In this document: positions 53,951-62,129 of the stretch, one piece after another
Layout of the letters: each line of letters opens with the position of its first letter
Numbering within the stretch: position 1 is the first letter of the stretch
Source: JAIBBG01 sp043748015
GTDB taxonomy: Bacteria; Bacteroidota; Bacteroidia; Flavobacteriales_D; Sanyastnellaceae
NCBI GenBank assembly: GCA_043748015.1
Contig: JAYTOA010000031.1
Span: forward strand, 1 to 64,000
Length of the DNA stretch: 64,000 bases
Reading direction: 5' to 3'
Notes under the pieces: generated by a model
Told to the model about the DNA's origin: nothing
The model's database searches: none
Seen by the model: only the letters and a program-made list of their open reading frames with translations
Program-made: the position numbers and the translations under genes

Positions 53951-54652
53951 ATGGAATTGATGAAAAATTTTTCTTTGCTGATTTTGAGTTTTTGCTTACT
54001 GACTTTGGTTGGTAAAGCACAAACTTTTAGTGTTGAACCAAATCAGACTTTGTATCTCAATAATGTGCCGATGGATGAATTGTCAACTCATTATATCTAC
54101 CAGTTCAATATCATGAACGATGATATTCAAATGGCCTGGGAACGCGTGTATGTGGATGTTCCGGTGGGTTGGGAAAACTATCTCTGCGACATAGGTGCAT
54201 GTTATGTGAATATTCCTGAAGGTGCAACTGTAAATGGTTTAGTCGCACCCGGAAGCAATGGTTTTATAGGTTTGAATCTAGTGCCGAATTCCGAAGGCAT
54301 GGGTGAAGTGCAAATCAACGTTTGGGACGTTGCATTTCCTGAGTATAAAGTGCTGTGCACGTTTTATTTTTCGAGCGGAGTTGTTTCCGTTCTGGATGTG
54401 AACGAAACGGAAGTATTAATGTATCCAAATCCTGCGAGTGATGTTCTCAATCTGAAATTTCAGAGCATAGAGCAACTCAAATTCACGAATTTCACAATGT
54501 TGGATTTCACGGGAAGAGTTGTGATAAATGAAAACATCAGAACGGGTTCACATGTATCATTCAACGTTAGTGAATTATCTGCAGGCATTTATGTTGCATT
54601 GTTTCGCAACATAAATGGTATTTCCATTGAAAAGAAAATTGTCATTCAGTAA
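53951..54652 (+). CDS. small T9SS-exported protein of the metal cluster
   Basis: 233 residues; ATG 53951 or the fourth-codon ATG 53960. Signal peptide to GKA. A ~125-residue beta-sandwich-like domain with two Cys nearby (YLCDIGACYVNIP) and a third (VLCTFYF) resembles a cupredoxin-like or CARDB-like fold but shows no clear metal site. T9SS sorting domain from MYPNPASDV. Three bases after the oxidase stop, so translationally linked. Function unknown. Confidence 0.78.
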   Translation: MELMKNFSLLILSFCLLTLVGKAQTFSVEPNQTLYLNNVPMDELSTHYIYQFNIMNDDIQMAWERVYVDVPVGWENYLCDIGACYVNIPEGATVNGLVAPGSNGFIGLNLVPNSEGMGEVQINVWDVAFPEYKVLCTFYFSSGVVSVLDVNETEVLMYPNPASDVLNLKFQSIEQLKFTNFTMLDFTGRVVINENIRTGSHVSFNVSELSAGIYVALFRNINGISIEKKIVIQ

Positions 54653-54672
54653 CAATCGAAAAAAATTAAGCC

Positions 54673-56130
54673 ATGAATAAGAAGAATTTGATTTTTGTAC
54701 TTCCACTTTTGTTGATGTCCTGGATTGTGCAAGGACAGGTTGGAATAAGTACACCGGAAACTGTTGCCTTGCAGGCTCAATGGGGTAGTACCAGACCGCG
54801 AATTGTTTTGGATGCAGCTTCCAATCCTGTTGTCATCTGGAGCAATCCAACTACAAAGAACGTTTATGTTTCGCGTAAAAGTGATGACACATTTCAATCG
54901 CCAGTCAAATTGAATCCCGATGGAATGGAGCTTTCTATTTTCGATTGGTCGGGTCCGGAAATCGCTTCCAGCGGCAATAATATTTTTGTCGTGTTCAAGC
55001 AAATTCCTGAGCATTCAAGTCCAATATTTTGTGTGAAATCATCTGATGGTGGAACAACGTGGAGCGATACAGTGCGTGTTGATTCTTCCACGCCAATGAT
55101 TTCGCGAATGCCTGCTATTGGAATTGATAACGCAGGCAATCCTATCATAGCTTTTTTGCGTGAAAACATGGATAACGGTTACAGCGATTGGGCAGTTGCA
55201 AGATCGCTGGATGGTGGCGCATCCTTCGAACCGGCATTTTCCGTAACCACTGCTACCGGTGGTGCTGTTTGCGATTGTTGTCCGGCCGCAGTAGAAACCA
55301 GTGGAGATAATATTGCTGTGTTGTACAGAAACAACGACGTAAACCTGAGAGATATTCGTGCTTCCATTTCTCATGATGGAGGTGCAACATTCGATACCAA
55401 CATTGATATGGATAATCTGGATTGGATGGTGAATGTTTGTCCTTCTTCCGGTCCAAGTGCATTTTTCGCAGGCACTGAATTGAAAAGCGCATGGATGAGT
55501 AAAGCATCTGGCTATTATAGAGTGTACTATTCTTCGGCCGATATTCAAACTTCTACAAGCAATGGAAGTATGCTCATACACGATGCCCCGACGACACAGA
55601 TTCAAAATCGACCGGCAATTGCAGGCAATGAATCAGAGGCTGGAGTCGTAGCTGAATTTAGTCAGACAGGGCAGAACGAAATATTCTTTTCCTGGAGCTC
55701 AACTGATTTTTCTGAAGGTAATTTTATTTCAGTTACCCAAAATTTATCAGGTAATCAATTGCGCCCAGACTTGGCATTTGATGGCGTGAAGTATCATCTT
55801 GTTTTTACCGACAACGGCATTGGCGGAGTTACTTATTTGCAACTTGAAGTGGGTGGCGTAGCTGTATTGGATGTTGAAAAGAATGAAGATTTTCAACTGA
55901 TGCCCAATCCTGCCAATAATGAATTGAGGCTGCAAGTGGGTCGAAGTCATTCTCCAGAAACAACAATCTCATTAATCGACTTATCTGGACGTATAGTATT
56001 TGTAGAACGCCTTGGAAGTTCACCGGTGAAAACTATCAACACAAAACAATTATCTGATGGTTTTTACAGTTGTGTCATTATTGATAAAGAAAATATTCTG
56101 GCAAATATCAAAGTGGTCATTCAACATTAA
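54673..56130 (+). CDS. sialidase-like beta-propeller protein with CxCC motif and T9SS domain
   Basis: 485 residues. Signal peptide to VQGQ. Residues 30-390 show sialidase/BNR-type propeller features: Asp-box-like SSDGGTTWS, SLDGGASFE and SHDGGATFD, and repeated RPRIV/RPAIA. In the middle, VCDCCPAAVE and a later NVCPSSG give Cys clusters unlike true sialidases. No complete Arg triad with Asp/Tyr/Glu could be confirmed. T9SS domain from LMPNPANNE. A metal-related surface role is inferred from neighbours. Confidence 0.82.
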   Translation: MNKKNLIFVLPLLLMSWIVQGQVGISTPETVALQAQWGSTRPRIVLDAASNPVVIWSNPTTKNVYVSRKSDDTFQSPVKLNPDGMELSIFDWSGPEIASSGNNIFVVFKQIPEHSSPIFCVKSSDGGTTWSDTVRVDSSTPMISRMPAIGIDNAGNPIIAFLRENMDNGYSDWAVARSLDGGASFEPAFSVTTATGGAVCDCCPAAVETSGDNIAVLYRNNDVNLRDIRASISHDGGATFDTNIDMDNLDWMVNVCPSSGPSAFFAGTELKSAWMSKASGYYRVYYSSADIQTSTSNGSMLIHDAPTTQIQNRPAIAGNESEAGVVAEFSQTGQNEIFFSWSSTDFSEGNFISVTQNLSGNQLRPDLAFDGVKYHLVFTDNGIGGVTYLQLEVGGVAVLDVEKNEDFQLMPNPANNELRLQVGRSHSPETTISLIDLSGRIVFVERLGSSPVKTINTKQLSDGFYSCVIIDKENILANIKVVIQH

Positions 56131-56132
56131 AG

Positions 56133-57164
56133 ATGAAACAAGACAAACAGATAATGAATAGTATTAGAGTGATTTGTTGCGGAGCTGCATTATTGCTTCT
56201 CGCATCTTGTGGGAATAATCAGCCTGTGGATAACCATGATAACAAAGGAGACATGAATAAATTACATGCAACCGAAATATATGCTTGCCCAATGCATCCT
56301 GAAGTGATAGGAGCGAAGGGTGATAAATGCAATAAGTGTGGAATGGATTTGATGCCCGTTGATTCTAAATCAGCATCAAAAGAATTCGTGATGGAAATGC
56401 GTGTTGAGCCGTCAAAACTTTCTGCTCAGGGGCAAGGCAAATTGATCTTCACTCCTAAAGTGAAAGGTTCAACTACCGATCGCGTTCCCCTGGAGATTGT
56501 TCACGACAAAAAAATTCACCTCATCATCGTTAACAATGATTTGAGCTATTTCGATCACGTACATCCGGAGTACCAATCGTCAGGCGATTATTTGATAAAC
56601 GTTGCAGATGCAAAAGCAGTAAGCGCTGCCGGCATTGGGAATAGCACTACCCAGTTTCCAAATGGAGGTGATTATACAGTTTTCGCTGATTACTTGCCTA
56701 CCGGGGCATCACATCAGTTGGAAAAATTGAATCTACAGATAGATGGAAGCGTTGCACCAAAAGTGTCATGGACAAAAGAAAATCTTACAGCGTTTGCGGA
56801 TGATTTTTCCATGACTTTAAAACCTGGAGGCGGAAAATTTGTAACCAAGCAGAGTATGCATATTGATGCTCCGCTTACCTACAAGGGTAAAGCATTGACG
56901 ACATCGGAACTGGATAATTTCCTTGGAGCAAAGGCGCACATGGTTGTTATTGGTATTGATGATATGTCTTATCTACACGTTCATCCTGAAGAATTTGAAG
57001 GGAATCTGGATCTTCATGCGAATTTTGAAAAGCCGGGGATGTACAGAGGTTGGATTCAGTTTTCATACAAAGGCAAATTGCAAACCATGTCTTTTGTGAT
57101 CAAGGTGGAAGAGGGAACCGGAGAGTCTGTTACAACACATGACCAACACGAACATAATCACTGA
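56133..57164 (+). CDS. lipoprotein with heavy-metal-binding domain and duplicated HVHPE motif
   Basis: 343 residues from ATG 56133 (2 bases after the previous stop); the ATG at 56154 would give a shorter lipoprotein signal. Lipobox LLLLASC. Near residue 50 a heavy-metal-binding domain reads YACPMHPEV...CNKCGMDLMP. Two later domains each contain HVHPE (His142-Glu146 and His282-Glu286) with similar context (LSYFDHVHPEY, MSYLHVHPEEF), indicating an internal duplication. The tail is His-rich (HDQHEHNH). An envelope copper or similar metal-binding protein is likely. Confidence 0.85.
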   Translation: MKQDKQIMNSIRVICCGAALLLLASCGNNQPVDNHDNKGDMNKLHATEIYACPMHPEVIGAKGDKCNKCGMDLMPVDSKSASKEFVMEMRVEPSKLSAQGQGKLIFTPKVKGSTTDRVPLEIVHDKKIHLIIVNNDLSYFDHVHPEYQSSGDYLINVADAKAVSAAGIGNSTTQFPNGGDYTVFADYLPTGASHQLEKLNLQIDGSVAPKVSWTKENLTAFADDFSMTLKPGGGKFVTKQSMHIDAPLTYKGKALTTSELDNFLGAKAHMVVIGIDDMSYLHVHPEEFEGNLDLHANFEKPGMYRGWIQFSYKGKLQTMSFVIKVEEGTGESVTTHDQHEHNH

Positions 57165-57205
57165 TAAATCCGTATGAAATTTTATCCCATGAAATAGCTA
57201 ATATT

Positions 57206-57583
57206 GTGCACGTGAATAGATCACTCGTTTATATCATCATCATTGCCATGTTGTTTTCTCAATCCGGTTGGAGAGAGATGATGAAGTTGCCGGCGCTATT
57301 GGGACATTTTCTCGAGCATGTTGAAGATCACAACGACCTTTCTTTTGCTCAATTCATTCATGAACATTATGACCACCAAGGTCAATGCAACAAGTCCGAT
57401 GACCATTGCGAACTTCCTTTTAAAGATCCGCACTGTTGTGTTTCTCTATCAGTGTGTGCCGTGCTTCCCGTAATCACTGAGTTTTCATTTTCACAAATTA
57501 GTGATTCACACGAAGTGGGTCACAAGTATCTCATGCAATTTGTAACTGGAGCGCTGGACGTCATCTGGCAACCACCGGGTTGA
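57206..57583 (+). CDS. small His/Cys-rich exported protein upstream of the RND pump
   Basis: 125 residues with GTG start at 57206 (GTG at 57212 also possible); no ATG precedes the hydrophobic segment YIIIIAMLFSQSGW. It continues KLPALLGHFLEHVEDHNDLSFAQFIHEHYDHQGQ, then CNKSDDHCELPFK and PHCCVSLSVC, and ends QPPG. From memory, small proteins with a KLPxLxxHFxEH...HY...LPFK pattern precede CusA-type pumps in Bacteroidota. The His and Cys content suggests metal binding. Confidence 0.72.
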   Translation: MHVNRSLVYIIIIAMLFSQSGWREMMKLPALLGHFLEHVEDHNDLSFAQFIHEHYDHQGQCNKSDDHCELPFKDPHCCVSLSVCAVLPVITEFSFSQISDSHEVGHKYLMQFVTGALDVIWQPPG

Positions 57584-57600
57584 TAACATAAGATTCGTCA

Positions 57601-57615
57601 CATGGCTATGCCATG
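57601..57615. repeat. short perfect hairpin before the RND pump gene
   Basis: CATGGC-TAT-GCCATG, a 6-bp inverted repeat 95 bases before the pump start. No T-run directly follows; it may be an operator or leader hairpin. Confidence 0.35.
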
Positions 57616-57709
57616 CGGCTCTTGCGTTTTTTAGTACATGATATTCGAATCATGAATGCTGAAATTTAGTGGGAGCGTTTTTCAAACTGTTTCATCTTAT
57701 CATGTTATC

Positions 57710-60700
57710 ATGCTCAACAGAATCATAAAATTCGCGTTAGAGAACAGACTTTTCGTTGTAGCCGCAGCTGCTTTTATCATGGTCTATGGCGTTATAACCA
57801 TCGCCAATTTACCGGTAGATGTACTACCAAATCTGAATAGGCCGCGCGTAACAATTTTTCTTGAATCCAACGGTCTCGCGCCGGAAGAAATCGAAACACA
57901 GGTTGTGCTTCCCGTTGAGACATCGCTCAATGGCGCGCCGGGTGTTGAAATGGTTCGCAGCACTTCCGGAATAGGAATAGGTCTCGTTTATGTCGAGTTC
58001 GAATGGGGAATGGATGTGTATCGCGCACGTCAACTCGTTGCTGAGAAATTGCAGACAGTGCAACTTCCTCCGGGTATCACACCGGTGATGGGACCCGTGA
58101 GTAGTATCATGGGACAAATCATGTCCATCTCTCTTTCTTCCGATAGTACTTCTGCTGCGGAATTAAGAACACTCGCTGACTTTACCATTCGCAGAAGATT
58201 GATGTCGGTGAAAGGTATCAGTCAAGTGATTTCAATTGGTGGAGATAGACTTCAATATCAAGTACTTATTTCACCCCAGAAGTTGAAACAATTCGGGCTG
58301 ACTATTGATCAGATTGAAAGTGCTCTTAGCTTAAGTAGTCACAATAGCACAGGTGGATTTTTTGATCACTATGGCTCTGAAGTTTTTATCCGGAATGTCG
58401 CGCGTGTGACAAGCCTCGAAGATTTGAAGCACACCGTTATCAGCAATGAAGAAGGTCAACCTGTTTTACTTTCTCAAGTAGCTGAAGTTCGTTTTGGTGC
58501 GCAGATCAAACGCGGTGATGCTGGAGTGAATGGCGATGCCGCAGTTATTATGACTGTTGAGAAGCAACCTGATGCCAACACAGTAAAACTGACTGATGAG
58601 GTTGTAATGGCACTGAAAGAATTGCAATCTTCATTACCTCCAGATGTCAAAATAAATCCGGAAATATTTCAACAAAAACATTTTATCACAAACTCAATTA
58701 GCAATGTAGAAGAAGCTCTACGTGATGGATTTATCCTGGTAGTGATTGTGTTGTTTTTGTTTTTGTTGAATTTCAGAACGACGATTATCACTCTCACAGC
58801 AATTCCACTTTCAATCGTCATTACAGCCATCGTTTTTAAAATCGCCGGCATCTCTATCAATACGCTAACTCTCGGTGGGCTTGCCATTGCGATTGGAGAA
58901 CTCGTGGACGATGCTATTGTTGATGTTGAGAATATTTTACGGCGATTAAAGGAAAATCGATCGCGTGAGCAACCGAGATCATCACTAAAAGTTATTTACG
59001 AAGCGAGTAGTGAAGTGCGTAATTCAATCGTGTATGCGACCATCATCGTTGTACTTGTTTTTCTTCCATTGTTTTATCTTCAAGGTATCGAGGGAAAAAT
59101 TTTCGCACCTCTTGGCATCGCCTATATCACGAGCATAGTAGCTTCTCTTTTTGTTTCGCTGACAGTAACGCCCGCGCTTTGTTCGTTACTCCTTTCCGAA
59201 GATGATAGGAGTAAAGTAAAATGGTGGCATAGGTTTATTAGAAAGAAGACGTCATCAGCAATCGATGTAAAAGGATCTTCCAATCATGACGATGGGTTTC
59301 TTGTGCTTTGGTTGAAAAAGCAAGACAAGAAATTATTGAATAGCAGTTTGAAGCGTCCGAATCTTATAATAGCAGTGGCACTTCTGATGGTGATAGTTGC
59401 TGCTTCTATCGTGCCGTTTTTTGGAACAGAATTTTTACCTCCATTTAATGAAGGCAGTTTCACTATCAATATGTATGCGCCTCCCGGAACATCTTTAGAG
59501 GAAAGCAATCGCATGGGAACACTTGCGGAGAAATTAATACTGCGCGTTCCTGAAGTCGAGTATGCAAGTCGAAGAACGGGTAGGGCAGAGTTGGACGAGC
59601 ACACGGAACCCGTTAGTAATTCGGAAATTGATGTTACCCTCAAAGATGGTATCACAAGAAGAAGAGAAGAAATTATTGCCTCTATTCGAGAAGAGTTGAA
59701 AGTGATTCAAGGTGTCAACATTAGTTTGGGTCAACCAATTTCTCATCGCGTTGAACATTTGCTGAGTGGTGTGAAAGCGCAAGTCGCTGTGAAAGTTTTT
59801 GGTGCGGATCTCAACGAGATGCGGCTGATGGCGGGGAAGATTGAGAAAGTCATGAAGAGCGTTGAAGGAACAACAGATGTTCAGATTGAACGCCAACAAA
59901 TGGTGCCACAGCTTTTGATTAAGATTGATCGTGAAGCATTGAAACGCTATGGACTACAAAGCGGAAAAGTGGCCAATGACCTTGAAGTGTTTTACAATGG
60001 AAAAGTAACAGGGCAAATTATCGACGGACAAAAAACATTTGATATCATTTTACGCACGACAGATGAGAACAGGAACAATATTGAAAACATCCGTCAGACT
60101 TTAGTTGATGCACCTGACGGCACGCTCATTCCATTGGAGAGAATTGCGAAGGTGGAATACACTTATGCGATCAACAATATTTCTCACGAGAATACTCAGC
60201 GCAAGATTTTCATCTCGTGCAACATTGCCGGAAGAGATTTGGGAACAACGGTCCAAGAGGTGAAGAAGAGAATAGAAGCAGAAGTCAAGCCTCCTCAGGG
60301 ATATTATATTACATATGGCGGACAATATGAAGCACAACAAGAAGCATCAAGCAAAATTCTGTGGATGAGCTTGCTTGCTTTCGCTGGAATATTCATTGTA
60401 CTCTACGCGCACTTTAGGTCATGGCGGATGACCGTTCAAATCATGCTCAACATTCCACTTGCATTGATTGGAAGTGTAGTCGCGGTGTGGCTTACCGGAG
60501 GTGTGCTTTCCATTGCTACACTTGTCGGATTTATTACACTCACGGGAATCGCATCGCGCAATGGCATCATGATGATTTCGCATTACATACACCTCATTGA
60601 GCATGAAGGGGAAAAATTTTCTCGCGAAATGATTGTACGAGGTTCGCTTGAAAGATTGATTCCCGTGATGATGACGGCACTTGTGGCGGCTCTGGCATTG

Positions 60701-60886
60701 GTGCCACTCACTCTTGATTCACAAGCGCCCGGAAAGGAAATTCTTTATCCTGTTGCCACGGTCATTCTCGGAGGACTCATTTCTTCGACCTTGCTCGATA
60801 TGATTGTCACACCTGCAGTGTTTTATCGCTTCGGTGAAAGAGCATTGAAGGAATATTTTTCAAAACAGAAAAAGGAGGAATTGTAA
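57710..60886 (+). CDS. CusA/CzcA family heavy-metal efflux RND transporter, permease subunit
   Basis: 1058 residues from ATG 57710, which directly starts MLNRIIKFALENRLFVVAAAAF; the frame is open 18 codons upstream. Twelve membrane segments in two halves with large periplasmic loops. The proton-relay region in TM4 reads GELVDDAIVDVENILRR (about residues 396-412). Near the N-terminus LPVDVLPNLNRPRVTI and EIETQVVLPVE match heavy-metal RND pumps. It exports metal ions through the outer membrane with the two following gene products. Copper is favoured by neighbours; the metal cannot be proven by sequence. Confidence 0.93.
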   Translation: MLNRIIKFALENRLFVVAAAAFIMVYGVITIANLPVDVLPNLNRPRVTIFLESNGLAPEEIETQVVLPVETSLNGAPGVEMVRSTSGIGIGLVYVEFEWGMDVYRARQLVAEKLQTVQLPPGITPVMGPVSSIMGQIMSISLSSDSTSAAELRTLADFTIRRRLMSVKGISQVISIGGDRLQYQVLISPQKLKQFGLTIDQIESALSLSSHNSTGGFFDHYGSEVFIRNVARVTSLEDLKHTVISNEEGQPVLLSQVAEVRFGAQIKRGDAGVNGDAAVIMTVEKQPDANTVKLTDEVVMALKELQSSLPPDVKINPEIFQQKHFITNSISNVEEALRDGFILVVIVLFLFLLNFRTTIITLTAIPLSIVITAIVFKIAGISINTLTLGGLAIAIGELVDDAIVDVENILRRLKENRSREQPRSSLKVIYEASSEVRNSIVYATIIVVLVFLPLFYLQGIEGKIFAPLGIAYITSIVASLFVSLTVTPALCSLLLSEDDRSKVKWWHRFIRKKTSSAIDVKGSSNHDDGFLVLWLKKQDKKLLNSSLKRPNLIIAVALLMVIVAASIVPFFGTEFLPPFNEGSFTINMYAPPGTSLEESNRMGTLAEKLILRVPEVEYASRRTGRAELDEHTEPVSNSEIDVTLKDGITRRREEIIASIREELKVIQGVNISLGQPISHRVEHLLSGVKAQVAVKVFGADLNEMRLMAGKIEKVMKSVEGTTDVQIERQQMVPQLLIKIDREALKRYGLQSGKVANDLEVFYNGKVTGQIIDGQKTFDIILRTTDENRNNIENIRQTLVDAPDGTLIPLERIAKVEYTYAINNISHENTQRKIFISCNIAGRDLGTTVQEVKKRIEAEVKPPQGYYITYGGQYEAQQEASSKILWMSLLAFAGIFIVLYAHFRSWRMTVQIMLNIPLALIGSVVAVWLTGGVLSIATLVGFITLTGIASRNGIMMISHYIHLIEHEGEKFSREMIVRGSLERLIPVMMTALVAALALVPLTLDSQAPGKEILYPVATVILGGLISSTLLDMIVTPAVFYRFGERALKEYFSKQKKEEL

Positions 60887-62118
60887 TGAACAAGAAAAAT
60901 TTATACCCATTACTTATGGCCTTTCATTTTCTCGGGTGGATGCGTTCATCGTTTGTCATCTTGACATTGATCGCACCTCTTTTTTCAGTTGGTCAAAAGA
61001 TCTATTCTGAAGATGAGATCATTTCAACGGCATTGAGGTTTCATCCGGCGATTCATGCGAACGAAAGCAATGTTGAATCAAAAACCCAAATGGAAAAAAC
61101 CGCGTTTTCAATTCCGGCTCCTGCAATTTCTACACAAAGCCCTACAGGAAATTTTTATGCGTTGGGTATTAACCAGAATATTGATTTCCCGGGAGTTTAT
61201 ATTCAACAGAAAAATGTTTTGAAGGCAGAGACAGATCTCGCTAAAACACAATTGCAATTGACCCGGCAGCAATTATCGTGGGAAGTGCGGACGTTGTTGG
61301 CTGAAGCACGATACGCTGAAACTCAATTGAAATTTCTCGTTACACAAGACAGTCTGTTGCAGATTTTGCGGAGTACAAGCGTGCGACAATTTGAAGCCGG
61401 TGAAATAGATTTCCTCGAGAAGTCATTTGTTGAATTGCAATTTGGTGAGGTGCATCAGCGCATGTTCGCAGCGCAGAATGCTTCAGTAGCTGCGTTGCAA
61501 AAATTGAGAAACCTCAGTGGAGTTATGGATCTCGACAAAGTGAATCCTTTTAATCAGGATGAGTTGTTATCAGCGATGATAGGCGATACCACTTTGAGCA
61601 TGAAGAATGCGTTTTTGGAAGCAGCAAAAATTGAAGTCATCATTGCAGATAAAGGAGTAAAACTCGAACGTTCCAGGGCGATGCCCGGCTTTCAATTTGG
61701 ATATTTGAATCAAGCGGAAAGAAACAGTTCATACACGTATAGATGGCAGGCTGGCATCACTATTCCCTTATGGTGGTGGCAATACGATGGCAGGATAAAG
61801 GCATCCAGAGCGAATGTTGAAAGAGCTACTCAGAACGAGTTGGCTGCCATCAAAAGTTTCGAGAATTCCAAACTGGATGTAGTATCACAACTTAATTCTT
61901 CTTCGCAACGACTCAACTATTATTTCGCGACCGGTCTAATTGAGGCCGCGGCACTTGAGGATGCATCGCTTCGATTTTTTCAGGCAGGAGAAAGAAATTA
62001 CACCACACATCTGCGCACTTTGAATGATGTGTTGCAAGTGAAATTTGGATATGCCGAAGCAGCACTTCAATATACAAGAGCATTGGCTCAGTTAAAGTTT
62101 ATCAACGGTTCCAATTAA
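60886..62118 (+). CDS. TolC/CusC family outer-membrane efflux channel
   Basis: 410 residues. The ATG overlaps the pump TAA by one base. An N-terminal signal-like segment (FVILTLIAPLFSVGQK, after a ~20-residue leader) is followed by long alpha-helical hairpins and strands: EDEIISTALRFHPAI, INQNIDFPGVYIQQK, ARYAETQLKFLV, RSRAMPGFQFGYLNQ, QAGITIPLWWW. It forms the outer-membrane conduit of the tripartite pump. No lipobox is seen. Confidence 0.9.
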   Translation: MNKKNLYPLLMAFHFLGWMRSSFVILTLIAPLFSVGQKIYSEDEIISTALRFHPAIHANESNVESKTQMEKTAFSIPAPAISTQSPTGNFYALGINQNIDFPGVYIQQKNVLKAETDLAKTQLQLTRQQLSWEVRTLLAEARYAETQLKFLVTQDSLLQILRSTSVRQFEAGEIDFLEKSFVELQFGEVHQRMFAAQNASVAALQKLRNLSGVMDLDKVNPFNQDELLSAMIGDTTLSMKNAFLEAAKIEVIIADKGVKLERSRAMPGFQFGYLNQAERNSSYTYRWQAGITIPLWWWQYDGRIKASRANVERATQNELAAIKSFENSKLDVVSQLNSSSQRLNYYFATGLIEAAALEDASLRFFQAGERNYTTHLRTLNDVLQVKFGYAEAALQYTRALAQLKFINGSN

Positions 62119-62129
62119 GATTAGAAATT

